Source: Gallionella sp. (lineage in GTDB: Bacteria > Pseudomonadota > Gammaproteobacteria > Burkholderiales > Gallionellaceae). From it: a DNA stretch of 64,000 nucleotides. Positions within the stretch are counted from its first letter, which is position 1; each line of letters starts with the position of its first letter. Below are positions 9,572 to 20,057 of the stretch, piece by piece. The DNA is taken from contig JAQTMZ010000006.1 of the NCBI GenBank assembly GCA_028714075.1, forward strand, positions 1-64,000, written 5' to 3'. Both the position numbers and the translations under genes were made by a program. The notes under the pieces are model-generated. The model had not been told where the DNA came from and did no database searches. It saw only the letters and a list, made by a program, of their open reading frames with translations.

Positions 9572-9653
9572 GTAGGAGCGGGCCATGCCCGCGATTGTCT
9601 TTTTGTTCGCGAGCCGCTTCGACAGGCTCAGGACTGGCACGCCCCGCTCCTAC
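9572..9653. repeat. REP/BIME family B, copy 3 (long form)
   Basis: The outer arms GTAGGAGCGGG and CCCGCTCCTAC match copy 1. The interior is the inverted counterpart of the copy 1 interior (CGCTTCGACAGGCTCAGGAC). It lies 6 bases upstream of the RayT start and 8 bases beyond the uvrB stop. Confidence 0.88.
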
Positions 9654-9661
9654 ATAAAATC

Positions 9662-11686
<2,025 letters not shown>

Positions 11687-11750
11687 GGTGAAGGGCGTAT
11701 TGTACGGGGAATGGGGCGTTTGCTAAACGGGGAGGCTTGGCGGAGAATAC

Positions 11751-12008
11751 GTGCACTGTAACAAAGCTAACCGAGTTATGTCTTTCAAAATAAATGGCGA
11801 AATATCTGGTGTTGAGACCATCGCACAAGGTTCGAGCATTCGTTGCCTTAGCCGGTTACAAAGAGCTTATGGTATTGGCAACTGGAAGAAGAAAAAAGGA
11901 TTCGCTACGGTAGTTTTTGAGGACGGAGCCAGCGCACGCGCCGAGGTTCACTGGTATGAGGCGCACGGCATCGGTAAAATGGAAATGAAAATTAAAGAAT
12001 TTATTTGA
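11751..12008 (+). CDS. Small conserved-looking hypothetical protein
   Basis: The 85-residue product is not a family I recognise. It is basic in the middle (GNWKKKKGFATVVFEDG), with a pattern of short beta strands and no membrane segment. The GTG start at 11751 is chosen because GGAG lies five bases upstream; the in-frame ATG at 11778 would give a 76-residue protein with a poorer signal. The stop lies 8 bases before the start of the next small gene, so the two are probably translated from one message. The pair is divergent from uvrB. Confidence 0.65.
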   Translation: MHCNKANRVMSFKINGEISGVETIAQGSSIRCLSRLQRAYGIGNWKKKKGFATVVFEDGASARAEVHWYEAHGIGKMEMKIKEFI

Positions 12009-12016
12009 GGTGCAAC

Positions 12017-12235
12017 ATGGAAAAATATGTCATCTGCCTGAGCAACGATGGATATGCAGCATCGCTGGAAGTACGCAAACTTTACGAACGGTTGCCAGAC
12101 CCAAAAGCCGAAGCCATGCACTGCATCCGCATTGTGGATGAAGATGGCGAGGATTATGTATATCCAGAAAAGCTTTTCATGCCGATGGAAGTGTCCGAGT
12201 CGGTATCCCTTGCACTGCATAAACGGGCAGCTTGA
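12017..12235 (+). CDS. Small acidic hypothetical protein
   Basis: The 72-residue protein begins MEKYVICLSNDGYAASLEV and contains RIVDEDGEDYVYP. It resembles widespread small bacterial proteins of the same plan (short N-terminal strand, NDGY segment, DE-rich centre), for which I know no function. The ATG at 12017 has GAGG six bases upstream, which is better than the in-frame TTG at 12005. It is coupled to the gene just upstream. The size and tight spacing recall toxin-antitoxin modules, but nothing in either sequence proves that role. Confidence 0.7.
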   Translation: MEKYVICLSNDGYAASLEVRKLYERLPDPKAEAMHCIRIVDEDGEDYVYPEKLFMPMEVSESVSLALHKRAA

Positions 12236-12241
12236 GATTGT

Positions 12242-12393
12242 TGCGATGCTGACCCCATTAGTACCATAAATCAGCGCGGTGAACTAACGGGGTCAGCATC
12301 GCATTATTTTTTCCCGCAAACCCGCCAACCTTCAAGCAACAGCCAGCATCAAATGCCCGACAGGTTCAGCGAACTAACGGGGTCAGCTTCGCA
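12242..12393. repeat. Inverted repeat with a third copy, MITE- or REP-like
   Basis: The arm TGCGATGCTGACCCC plus ATTAGT at 12242-12262 is the inverse of 12283-12303 with one mismatch, forming a hairpin. A third copy with one further change is at 12373-12393. A GGGGTCAG core of this kind is common in REP-type repeats. No associated transposase is nearby. The repeat lies between the small gene pair and the YjbQ-like gene. Confidence 0.75.
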
Positions 12394-12404
12394 ATACCTT
12401 CCAG

Positions 12405-12824
12405 CTACTCGCCCTGTATCGTCACGACGACCCGCCGATTACCGCCATGGTTGCGGTGTTCGCACAGGTAGATTCCCTGCCAGGTGCCCAGCCTTGGCTG
12501 GCCATCGGCAATCGGGATGTTCAGGCTGCCGCCGAGCAGGCTGGATTTCAGGTGTGCGGGCAGGTCGTCAGTGCCTTCATCCTGATGTTCGTACCAAGGT
12601 TCGTCTTCTGGCACGGTGCGGTTGAAGTAGCTCTCAAAATCCTGGCGCACCGTGGGATCAGCATTTTCGTTGATGGTTAATGCTGCGGAGGTGTGCAGGA
12701 TAAATACATTCATCATGCCGATCCTGAAACCACGCAGTTCGGGCAGGTCGCTCAGCAGCTCTTCTGTGATCAGGTGAAAGCCCCGAGGTCTGGGCCTTAG
12801 GCGTATTTCTTTTTGTATCCACAT
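12405..12824 (-). CDS. YjbQ-family protein (secondary thiamine-phosphate synthase family, UPF0047)
   Basis: The 139-residue protein matches the YjbQ fold family. The conserved segments are HTSAALTINENADPTVR, DDLPAHLKSSLLG, and GTWQGIYLCEHRNHGGNRRV with its clustered His residues. Members have weak thiamine-phosphate synthase activity in vitro, but the physiological role is not settled. The start at 12824 lies 11 bases after the stop of the nitrilase gene, so the two form an operon. The frame stays open upstream through the nitrilase gene but that part is not coding in this frame. Confidence 0.88.
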   Translation of the reverse strand: MWIQKEIRLRPRPRGFHLITEELLSDLPELRGFRIGMMNVFILHTSAALTINENADPTVRQDFESYFNRTVPEDEPWYEHQDEGTDDLPAHLKSSLLGGSLNIPIADGQPRLGTWQGIYLCEHRNHGGNRRVVVTIQGE

Positions 12825-12835
12825 ATGGCTAAAGC

Positions 12836-13723
12836 CTAGTGAGAGCCGCTGAGGGCGGAGACGATTTCCACCGGATTGCGGTACACCTCGGGGCGTTTGT
12901 CGCGCAGCGGAATGGTGCTGCCGTTGCGCCGGTTCCGAGCCAGCACATCGAGATCGACATCGGCGACCACTATTTGTTCGGTATTGATCACGCCTTCCGC
13001 CGCGATGCCGTCGCGCGGAAAAGAAAAGTCGGAGGGCGTCATGATGCTCGCCTGGCCGTACTGCATGCCCAGCCCTTCCACCGGCAGGCTGCCCACGGTG
13101 CCGGTCATCGCGACGTAGACCTGGTTCTCGACGGTGCGCGCCTGGGCGCAGTAGCGCACGCGCAAGTTGCCCTGGCGGTCGCCGGTGAACGACGGGACGA
13201 AGATGATGTCCGCGCCCGCCTCGCATACCTGCCGCGCCAGCTCGGGAAATTCTATGTCGTAGCAGATCAGGATGGCAATGGCACCATAATCGGTCTGGAA
13301 CAGATGCAGTTTGTCGCCCCCCGCCGTATCCCACCTTTCACGCTCCATCCGGGTACGGTGAATCTTGTCCTGCATGAACATCTCGCCCTGCGGCGAGAAC
13401 AGGAAAGCGCTGTTGTAGAGCAGGCCGTCGCGCAGGTTGAGATGGCTGCCAGCGATCAGATAAAAGCGGTATTCCCTGGCCATCTCGGCCATGAGGTCGA
13501 TATAGCGCGGCGTGAAGTCGTGCAGGCGCCGCACAGCGGCCCTGATGTCGCTGTCCGCGCCCATGAAGGACAGCAGCTGGTTGGTGAAGTTTTCCGGCAG
13601 CAGGACGAAATGCGGCTGCTCTTTCGCGGCCGCCTTGATGGTGAGCCGCACCTGGTTTTCGAAGCCATCCCAGTCGTTGATGGTGCGGAGCATGTACTGC
13701 ACGGCGGCGATGCGGGCTTTCAC
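12836..13723 (-). CDS. Carbon-nitrogen hydrolase (nitrilase superfamily)
   Basis: The 295-residue protein has the complete nitrilase catalytic set: Glu44 (LLPENF), Lys120 (QDKIHRT) and Cys154 (ICYDIEFPE). It should hydrolyse an amide-type C-N bond; the substrate is not evident. The RYCAQARTVENQVYV segment is typical of the larger amidohydrolase-like branch. I chose GTG 13723 because AAGGA lies upstream at good spacing and the alignment to family proteins begins there (KARIAAVQY). An in-frame ATG at 13801 would add 26 low-complexity residues. It is the first gene of an operon with the YjbQ-like gene. Confidence 0.88.
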   Translation of the reverse strand: MKARIAAVQYMLRTINDWDGFENQVRLTIKAAAKEQPHFVLLPENFTNQLLSFMGADSDIRAAVRRLHDFTPRYIDLMAEMAREYRFYLIAGSHLNLRDGLLYNSAFLFSPQGEMFMQDKIHRTRMERERWDTAGGDKLHLFQTDYGAIAILICYDIEFPELARQVCEAGADIIFVPSFTGDRQGNLRVRYCAQARTVENQVYVAMTGTVGSLPVEGLGMQYGQASIMTPSDFSFPRDGIAAEGVINTEQIVVADVDLDVLARNRRNGSTIPLRDKRPEVYRNPVEIVSALSGSH

Positions 13724-13855
13724 GGAATATTCCTTTTGCGATACGGGTGAATTTTTATTATTGTAGCGCGGCTTGGGCGGAACACCATGAGTGTTTGTCA
13801 CGTATCGTTTGTCCCGTATGATGGAAACATCAATAGCCGGGTCAACTTAACGGAT

Positions 13856-14257
13856 ATGCATCTGCTCCTTGCCGATCTCATTCTCGTCACGCATGCCTTG
13901 TTTGTGGCCTTCGTCGTCGCGGGTCTGGTTGCGATCCTGGCCGGCGGGTATTGGCGTTGGGGTTGGGTCAGAAACTGGTGGTTCAGGCTGAGCCACCTTC
14001 TGGCAATCGGGTTCGTCATCGCGGAGTCATGGCTTGGCATGGTATGCCCGCTTACCGAGTGGGAGAGCCGGTCGAGAGAGGCGGCGGGCGGCAGTGCCCA
14101 TGCAGGCTCTTTCATCCAATACTGGCTGCATGAAATCCTGTTCTACGATTTTGCCCCATGGGTCTTTACGGTTGCCTATACCGTATTCGGCATGCTTGTG
14201 CTGCTTGCCTGGCTGCTGGTGCCGCCGGAGTGGAACAAAAAAACTAGCCCGCCATAA
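13856..14257 (+). CDS. DUF2784 family membrane protein
   Basis: The 133-residue protein has about four hydrophobic helices. It carries the family pattern of an N-terminal LADLILVTHALFVAFVV, then WRWGWVRNWWFRLSH, a GMVCPLTEWE motif and HEILFYDFAPWVFT. DUF2784 proteins are small inner-membrane proteins of unknown function with conserved His, Cys and Trp. The ATG at 13856 is preferred to the earlier one at 13787, which would add 23 unrelated residues. It is divergent from the nitrilase operon and converges on the glycine-zipper gene. Confidence 0.82.
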   Translation: MHLLLADLILVTHALFVAFVVAGLVAILAGGYWRWGWVRNWWFRLSHLLAIGFVIAESWLGMVCPLTEWESRSREAAGGSAHAGSFIQYWLHEILFYDFAPWVFTVAYTVFGMLVLLAWLLVPPEWNKKTSPP

Positions 14258-14318
14258 AAAGGCGGTGTTCGGGCTGATTGATGCCCAGCATCGGGTAGCC
14301 CAACCCCCTCTCCCCAAA

Positions 14319-14350
14319 ACAAAAGGCACGTCGCCGTGCCTCTTGTTTGT
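14319..14350. terminator. Intrinsic terminator between converging genes
   Basis: GGCACG (14325-14330) pairs with CGTGCC (14335-14340) around a TCGC loop, extended by A-rich sequence on the left and TCTTGTTTGTT on the right. Its position between the DUF2784 gene and the oppositely directed glycine-zipper gene suits a bidirectional terminator. Confidence 0.65.
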
Positions 14351-14397
14351 TGCAGATCAGGTCAACCTGAAAAACGGCTGATGGACTCCCGAGTTAA

Positions 14398-14748
14398 TCA
14401 GTCCTCATCATGTTTGTGTTTCTTGTGTTTATTCTTGCGCTCGCCAAGATGGCGCCCGTTGTCGTGACGATTATCTCCCTCTTCCGCGTCGCGCGCTTCG
14501 GCCGTGCGTACGACCGTGGTCTTGGCAGGAGCTTGCGCTGTTTGCGTGGTGTCGCTGCTGCCAACCGCCGCGCCGGTTGCGCCGCCGATTGCCGCGCCCA
14601 GGATCGCGCCATTTTTTCCGCCCATGTTATGGCCGATTGCCGCACCGGCCGCACCGCCGACCGCGCCGCCGACTACCGCCCCGCCATCCACGGCATAGGC
14701 ATTCACGCTGACAGAAAGAAACAAGGCGATTGCTAATAGTTTTTTCAT
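14398..14748 (-). CDS. Exported glycine-zipper protein with His/Lys-rich tail
   Basis: The 116-residue precursor has a signal peptide (MKKLLAIALFLSVSVNAYA). A glycine-zipper region follows at about residues 22-63 (GAVVGGAVGGAAGAAIGHN type, repeated), like YMGG/Gly-zipper proteins that insert in or associate with the outer membrane. The tail is strongly charged and His-rich (ERKNKHKKHKHDED). No lipobox Cys is present, so it is probably not a lipoprotein. The His-rich tail could bind metal, which is a guess. It has its own upstream gap and is divergent from the aminotransferase gene. Confidence 0.78.
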   Translation of the reverse strand: MKKLLAIALFLSVSVNAYAVDGGAVVGGAVGGAAGAAIGHNMGGKNGAILGAAIGGATGAAVGSSDTTQTAQAPAKTTVVRTAEARDAEEGDNRHDNGRHLGERKNKHKKHKHDED

Positions 14749-14895
14749 GTTATCTCCAAGATTGAAGTTATTCGAATTTGCTGCATTGCCAAAAGCTTGT
14801 TGCGCAAGTTAGTCAACTGCAACATGATTTTAGTTCCTATTCACGACTGGCGGCAATCTTAATCGCATTAGATACGTCACATCTCTGCACCCCGA

Positions 14896-14923
14896 TTCAC
14901 TCTTTCCTTGCCAAGAGTATAAT
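14896..14923 (+). promoter_or_regulatory. Putative sigma70 promoter of the aminotransferase gene
   Basis: A perfect -10 box TATAAT at 14918-14923 is preceded 16 bases upstream by TTCACT, a moderate -35. The start codon follows 32 bases after the -10 box. Confidence 0.5.
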
Positions 14924-14955
14924 TCGCCCTCACGTTTAACCAGCAAGGAAATATT

Positions 14956-16149
14956 GTGGAACTCTCGACCCGCGTACAGGCCATCAAGCCCTCCCCCACC
15001 CTCGCCGTCACCGCCCGCGCGGCTAAGCTGAAAGCCGAAGGAAAAGACATCATCGGGCTGGGTGCCGGCGAACCGGATTTCGACACGCCGCAGCACATCA
15101 AGGACGCGGCCATCGGCGCGATCAACAAGGGCTTCACCAAATACACCGCAGTCGGCGGCACACCCTCGCTCAAGGCGGCGGTCATCGCCAAGTTCAAGCG
15201 CGACAACGGGCTGGACTACACGGCAAAACAAATTCTGGTCTCCTGCGGCGGCAAGCAGAGTTTCTTCAACCTGGCGCTCGCATACATCAACCCCGGCGAC
15301 GAGGTCATCATCCCCGCGCCGTACTGGGTATCCTATCCCGACATCGTGATCATCGCAGAAGGCAAGCCGGTGATCGTGCAGGCGGGCATCGAGCAGGGTT
15401 TCAGGATGACCGCCGCGCAACTCGCCGCCGCGATCACGCCGAAAACCCGGATGGTGGTGATCAACAGCCCGAGCAACCCGTCCGGCGCGGTGTACACATT
15501 TGAGGAATTGAAAGCACTGGGCGAGGTGCTGCGCAAGCATCCGGACATCCTGATCGCCACCGACGACATGTACGAGCATATCGCGCTGACCGATGCAAAG
15601 TTTGTCAACATCCTGAATGCGTGTCCCGACCTGTATCCGCGCACCATGACGCTGAACGGCGTGTCGAAAGCTTACGCGATGACCGGCTGGCGCATCGGCT
15701 ACGCGGCAGGGCCGGAGAACATCATCACCGCAATGGAAAACGTGCAGTCGCAAAGCACCTCGAACCCGACTTCGATCTCGCAGGTAGCGGCGGAAGCCGC
15801 GCTGAACGGCGACCAAGGCTGCATCACGCCGATGCTGAAGGCGTTCCGCGAGCGGCATCTGTTCGTGGTGAATGAGCTAAACAAGATTGCCGGCGTGCGG
15901 TGCGTCATGGCGGGCGGTGCGTTCTATGCCTTCCCGGATGCGCGCGGCGCCATCGCAACGCTGCATGGCAAGGGAATCATCAAGACGGCAACCGATATCG
16001 CGCTGTCCGAATATCTGCTGGAGTATGCCGGGGTGGCCGTAGTGCCCGGCTCGGCCTTCGGCAGCGAGGGCTACATGCGCTTGTCTTTTGCCACGTCGAT
16101 GGATAACCTCAAGCAGGCGCTGGAGCGTATCGCCAAAGCGCTGGGCTGA
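14956..16149 (+). CDS. Aspartate aminotransferase (class I, PLP-dependent)
   Basis: The 397-residue enzyme should transfer the amino group between aspartate and 2-oxoglutarate, linking amino acid synthesis to the TCA cycle. The PLP lysine is at about residue 238 in NGVSKAYAMTGWRIGY. The PLP-phosphate and substrate motifs are also visible: GAGEPDFDTP, SPSNPSG near residue 174, and the C-terminal RLSFA arginine. The sequence resembles the 1-beta subgroup (AspC/AatA of alpha- and betaproteobacteria) more than E. coli AspC, so I give no symbol. GTG 14956 is used, with AAGGAA five bases upstream. Confidence 0.92.
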   Translation: MELSTRVQAIKPSPTLAVTARAAKLKAEGKDIIGLGAGEPDFDTPQHIKDAAIGAINKGFTKYTAVGGTPSLKAAVIAKFKRDNGLDYTAKQILVSCGGKQSFFNLALAYINPGDEVIIPAPYWVSYPDIVIIAEGKPVIVQAGIEQGFRMTAAQLAAAITPKTRMVVINSPSNPSGAVYTFEELKALGEVLRKHPDILIATDDMYEHIALTDAKFVNILNACPDLYPRTMTLNGVSKAYAMTGWRIGYAAGPENIITAMENVQSQSTSNPTSISQVAAEAALNGDQGCITPMLKAFRERHLFVVNELNKIAGVRCVMAGGAFYAFPDARGAIATLHGKGIIKTATDIALSEYLLEYAGVAVVPGSAFGSEGYMRLSFATSMDNLKQALERIAKALG

Positions 16150-16183
16150 GAACTAACGGAACCACAAACAGGAAGCTATTTTC

Positions 16184-16238
16184 GTAGGAGCGGGCCATGC
16201 CCGCGAATCACTTTATCGCGGGCATGGCCCGCTCCTAC
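16184..16238. repeat. REP/BIME family B, copy 4
   Basis: This is the short symmetrical form with arms GTAGGAGCGGGCCATGCCCG and the inverse. It lies between the converging aminotransferase and cyclase-AsmA genes, where it may serve as a terminator-like hairpin. Confidence 0.9.
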
Positions 16239-16254
16239 AAGTTCCAGAAGAATA

Positions 16255-19200
16255 TTAACGCGCGGCGCGCAGCACCGGATTATCGGTCGTGCCGTTGACC
16301 TGCAACGCAACTACCCCCATCCCAGCAAACTTCGCCAAATCAGCCGCAACCCTTCCTGACAGTTGCTGCCTGTTGATTTCCAGCGTGCCCGTTGCATTCA
16401 ATACACCGGCATTCATTTTCAATTGCCGGAAGTTATAAACATCATTCGCGAAGGACAGGTCACCGCTCAATTCATCGAAATGAGTGCGCCCGCCCGGCAA
16501 GTTTTCCCTGCTGCGCTGACGGGCAGTTTCAACAATGTCGAAGCCGTTGATGACTCCCTTTTTGACGATGAAATTCCCGTCCAGCGTCGCCGCTTCGGTG
16601 AGCCTGGATAAACTTGCCGACTGCATCTGGAAGCGTGCCTTGCCTTCCATATCACCGCTCAACGCCCGGCTCATATTCTGCGTGGCAATGGTTTTAGCCA
16701 CCAGGGATCCCTGGGCGCGCCAGCCGGAACGCCAACTGATACGCGCATCGCCGAGCAGCATCCCGCCCATGAGGCGGCCATCCAGATCGGTGATCACCAG
16801 CTCGTCTCCGGTCAGTTCACCCTTTGCGGTCAACTCGTCGAAAACCCAATTCGGCAGCAGCGGCAATGCGCTGCCGCGCACCGTAACCGACACCGCCATT
16901 TTATTTTCCGGCGTGGCGTTAATGTCCAGTGCAAGCTTGCTGCCATCGGCATGTAATTTCGCCTGGGCAAATTTACCGGACTGGTTGAAACTCAGTTCGC
17001 CGCCTATGTCGGATAATTGCACGCCATCCGCTTCCAGCTTGCCTTGGCTCAATTCGATGCGCTCAACCGGATACTGGGTATCGGCGGCAATTTTCTGCAT
17101 CCAGGCGGATACTTGCTGCAACGCCGCGCCGTTGGCCTGCACACCTTCCAATTCGATGCCGGTAATTGTTTTGCTCGAAGAGAATAATGCGGATAGCGCA
17201 AAATTCACCCGCGCCTGCTTCGCCTGAATTTGCTTTGTCTCGCCAACCGACACATCGCTCATTTCCAGGCGTGGCGTAGGCAACAAACGCCCCGTCATAC
17301 GCCCGATATGCACCGGTTGTTGCAACTTGGCGGTGAGCATTTGTTCGATGCCGGTTGCACGTTCCTGCATAGGCAACAAGGGCGGAACGGCAAACAACGC
17401 GGCCAGCAGCACCACAACCAATCCCGCCCCCAGCTTGCCCCACGGCATCGGCTTGCGCCTTTCCCGTTCAACCGGAATACTCTTCGCAGCGGATGGTGCA
17501 TGGCGTTGCTGCTGAGCGGAATCAGCCTTGGCCTTGGCGGTTTCTGCGCCGCGTTGCTCGGCTTCTGCCCAAGCCTTGGCCTGGGTTTCCGCAAGTTTTG
17601 CGACCTCATCCGCAGAAGGCATCCGTGCCTGTGCGACAGGCTTGCCCGCTTCTTTCGGCGTTGTTGCTTCCGGGGGCGCTGTTGTTTCCGGCGCGCTTGC
17701 TGAAGGCGGTTTCTGTTGCGGAGCGGCTTCCGGCGCGCTCGGTGGCGGTGGCGCGGACGGCATCTGCTGCTGCGTAACTTGTTCTGCGACAGCCGGCTTG
17801 CTCGCTTCCTCCGCCCAATTCATCTGCACAATATCTTTAAACAGCGCCGCTTCCTCCTGCTGCTCTGTTTCCGGTTTTTCATGCGCCGTCTCGGGTGCAA
17901 GTGGAGCCGCTGCGGCCTCCGGCATCACAAAACTGAACGGTTCCAAACTGATCGCGGGAGCAGGTTCACTGGCTTGTGGCGGCGCAATTTCCACAACAGG
18001 GGTTGCCGCATCCACCAATTCATAGACCGGATGCTCGCGGCCATGTTTGTCATTTTGCACACCGCGATACTGGAACAGGTTGGCGTATTCGTCGCTGAGG
18101 CGCGAAACAAAATCGTAATAGGAGCGGGAAATATAAATCTGGTCGATACCTGCGAAGCTCATCACGCGCTGCGCGTCGTTGATCCCGTCACCGACCATGT
18201 TGCTCCGGCCATTCATGTCCTTGGCGACATTGATGGGGCCGAGATGAATGCCGATGCGCACGTTCAAATCGGGATAATCCTGGTGTCCGTTGGCCATGAC
18301 AGCCTTGCGGAACTGCATCGCCACTTCCAGCGCATCTTCGGGGTGTTGCATAAAACCGATAGCCGCACCGTCGCCGGTATCCAGGATGATGCGCTCGCCA
18401 TCCCCCTGCACCGCCAGACAATCCGATACCAGATGGTTGAATTGTTTCTTGATTTCAATCTGTTTATTGACCGGCTGCTTGGTATAGCCAACCACATCAA
18501 AAAACAGCACGGTCGCACTGGTAGAGCGCGCAGCCTGAGACATCTCGGCCCTCGACTTGGTGGCGGGTTCCTGCTGCGCCTTCAATCCGGCTACCGCTTC
18601 GGCTTGTTCTTTGGCAAGCTGTTCCGCTTCTTCGCGCGCCCTGATTTCTGTTTCTGTTTTTTGTTTGGCGAGTTCCGCTTCTTTGCGCGCTGTGGAAGCT
18701 TCCTGTTCGGCTTTGATGCGCGCCTCCTCAACCTCTTGCTGCGCCTTTAATTTAGCCGCTTCTGCTGCTTCCTGTGCACGGCGCTCTATCTCTTCTCTGG
18801 CTTTTGCCTCCGCTTCAGCTTTTGCTTTGGCCGCTTCCAGCTCGGCTCGCGCCTGTGCAGCCTCTTGCTCCGCGTTTGCCCGCGCGGCTTCCGCTGCTTC
18901 CCGTGAGCGACGCTCCGCCTCCTCCCTGGTTTTCGCCTCCGCCTCGGCCTTTGCTTTGGCTGCTTCCAGTTCGGCTCGCGCCTGCGCAGCCTCTTGTTCC
19001 GCTTTTATCCGCGCGGCCTCTGCTGCTTCCCGTGAGCGACGCTCCGCCTCCTCCCTGGTTTTCGCCTCCGCCTCTGCCTTCGCTTTGGCCGCTTCCAGTT
19101 CGGCTCGCACTCGCGCGGCCTCTTGTTCCGCTTTTACCCGCGCGGCTTCCGCTTGCTCCCTGGCATGGCGTTCGGCTTCTTCACGTATTTTGGCTTCGGC

Positions 19201-20016
19201 CAGCGCTTTCTGTTTGACCAGCTCGGCTTCTTCGCGTGCTTTGGCGGCTTCTTGTTCAGCCTTGAGGCGCGCGACCTCCGCTTCCTGCTGCGCCTTTAAT
19301 TTTGCCGCCTCGATTTCCCGCCTGGCTTTGGCTTCCGCTTCGGCACGCGCTCTTGCTTCAGCCTCGGCACGGGCTTTTGCTTCGGCTTCGGCCTTGATGC
19401 GCGCAGCCTCAATTTGTTGCTTCGCCTTTGCTTCGGCCAGAGCGCGCGCCTTGGCTTCGGTTTCTGCTTTGGCTTTAGCTGCCTCAAGCTCGGCACGAAC
19501 GCGCGCCGCTTCTTGTTCGGCCTTCTGCCGCACAGCTTCCGCTTCCTGTTGCGCCTTTAATTTCGCCGCTTCGGCTTCCCGCTGGGCTTTAGCTTCTGCC
19601 TCGGCATGCGCCTTGGCTTCAGCCGCCATTTTCAGCTTTGCGGTTTCGGCTTTCTTTGCCTCCGCCGCCAGCATATCCGCGGAGGGGGCGCGGAACGCGG
19701 TGGTGAAATCCAGTTCATCGACACCGTTATCCGCCGGCTTTTTAAGCGGAACAACCATCTTTGGTGGAACGGACATCTTGGGAATATTGCCGGCTTTTGC
19801 TTTATCCTGAATGAAGCCGCTCCTTTCCAGGTTCTGGAGCATTTCCTCAAGAGCATTGCGCAGGCTGGGGGCGGCACGCTTGCTGATTTCGCCGAAAGCC
19901 GAGGTTCCGTCCACCATCAGCAAGGCGCGTTTGATGTCTCCCGACAGATGTGAAGTCTTGCTGCGCGCTTCATCCTCACCCTTGCTGGTTCGGGAAAAAA
20001 TTGTTTTGCTGTCCAT
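16255..20016 (-). CDS. Coiled-coil/class III nucleotide cyclase/AsmA-like fusion protein
   Basis: This 1253-residue protein has an unusual order of parts. Residues 1-75 look like a small helical domain. Residues about 113-492 are a long Ala/Glu/Lys coiled coil with TolA-like [10 protein letters not shown] repeats. About 500-668 form a class III adenylate/guanylate cyclase domain: [11 protein letters not shown] and DTGDGAA carry the two metal Asp, and GINDAQR supplies the Asn and Arg. The usual substrate-selecting Lys before GD is Leu. A Pro/Ala-rich linker follows, then one membrane helix (about 862-880), then an AsmA-like domain paralogous to the upstream gene. The expected topology puts the cyclase in the cytoplasm and the AsmA part in the periplasm. 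It is 41 bases downstream of the AsmA gene and probably in its operon. Confidence 0.85.
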   Translation of the reverse strand: MDSKTIFSRTSKGEDEARSKTSHLSGDIKRALLMVDGTSAFGEISKRAAPSLRNALEEMLQNLERSGFIQDKAKAGNIPKMSVPPKMVVPLKKPADNGVDELDFTTAFRAPSADMLAAEAKKAETAKLKMAAEAKAHAEAEAKAQREAEAAKLKAQQEAEAVRQKAEQEAARVRAELEAAKAKAETEAKARALAEAKAKQQIEAARIKAEAEAKARAEAEARARAEAEAKARREIEAAKLKAQQEAEVARLKAEQEAAKAREEAELVKQKALAEAKIREEAERHAREQAEAARVKAEQEAARVRAELEAAKAKAEAEAKTREEAERRSREAAEAARIKAEQEAAQARAELEAAKAKAEAEAKTREEAERRSREAAEAARANAEQEAAQARAELEAAKAKAEAEAKAREEIERRAQEAAEAAKLKAQQEVEEARIKAEQEASTARKEAELAKQKTETEIRAREEAEQLAKEQAEAVAGLKAQQEPATKSRAEMSQAARSTSATVLFFDVVGYTKQPVNKQIEIKKQFNHLVSDCLAVQGDGERIILDTGDGAAIGFMQHPEDALEVAMQFRKAVMANGHQDYPDLNVRIGIHLGPINVAKDMNGRSNMVGDGINDAQRVMSFAGIDQIYISRSYYDFVSRLSDEYANLFQYRGVQNDKHGREHPVYELVDAATPVVEIAPPQASEPAPAISLEPFSFVMPEAAAAPLAPETAHEKPETEQQEEAALFKDIVQMNWAEEASKPAVAEQVTQQQMPSAPPPPSAPEAAPQQKPPSASAPETTAPPEATTPKEAGKPVAQARMPSADEVAKLAETQAKAWAEAEQRGAETAKAKADSAQQQRHAPSAAKSIPVERERRKPMPWGKLGAGLVVVLLAALFAVPPLLPMQERATGIEQMLTAKLQQPVHIGRMTGRLLPTPRLEMSDVSVGETKQIQAKQARVNFALSALFSSSKTITGIELEGVQANGAALQQVSAWMQKIAADTQYPVERIELSQGKLEADGVQLSDIGGELSFNQSGKFAQAKLHADGSKLALDINATPENKMAVSVTVRGSALPLLPNWVFDELTAKGELTGDELVITDLDGRLMGGMLLGDARISWRSGWRAQGSLVAKTIATQNMSRALSGDMEGKARFQMQSASLSRLTEAATLDGNFIVKKGVINGFDIVETARQRSRENLPGGRTHFDELSGDLSFANDVYNFRQLKMNAGVLNATGTLEINRQQLSGRVAADLAKFAGMGVVALQVNGTTDNPVLRAAR

Positions 20017-20057
20017 GCGGTATTCTAACTGATAGCTTGCTTAATTTTTATTGTTAA

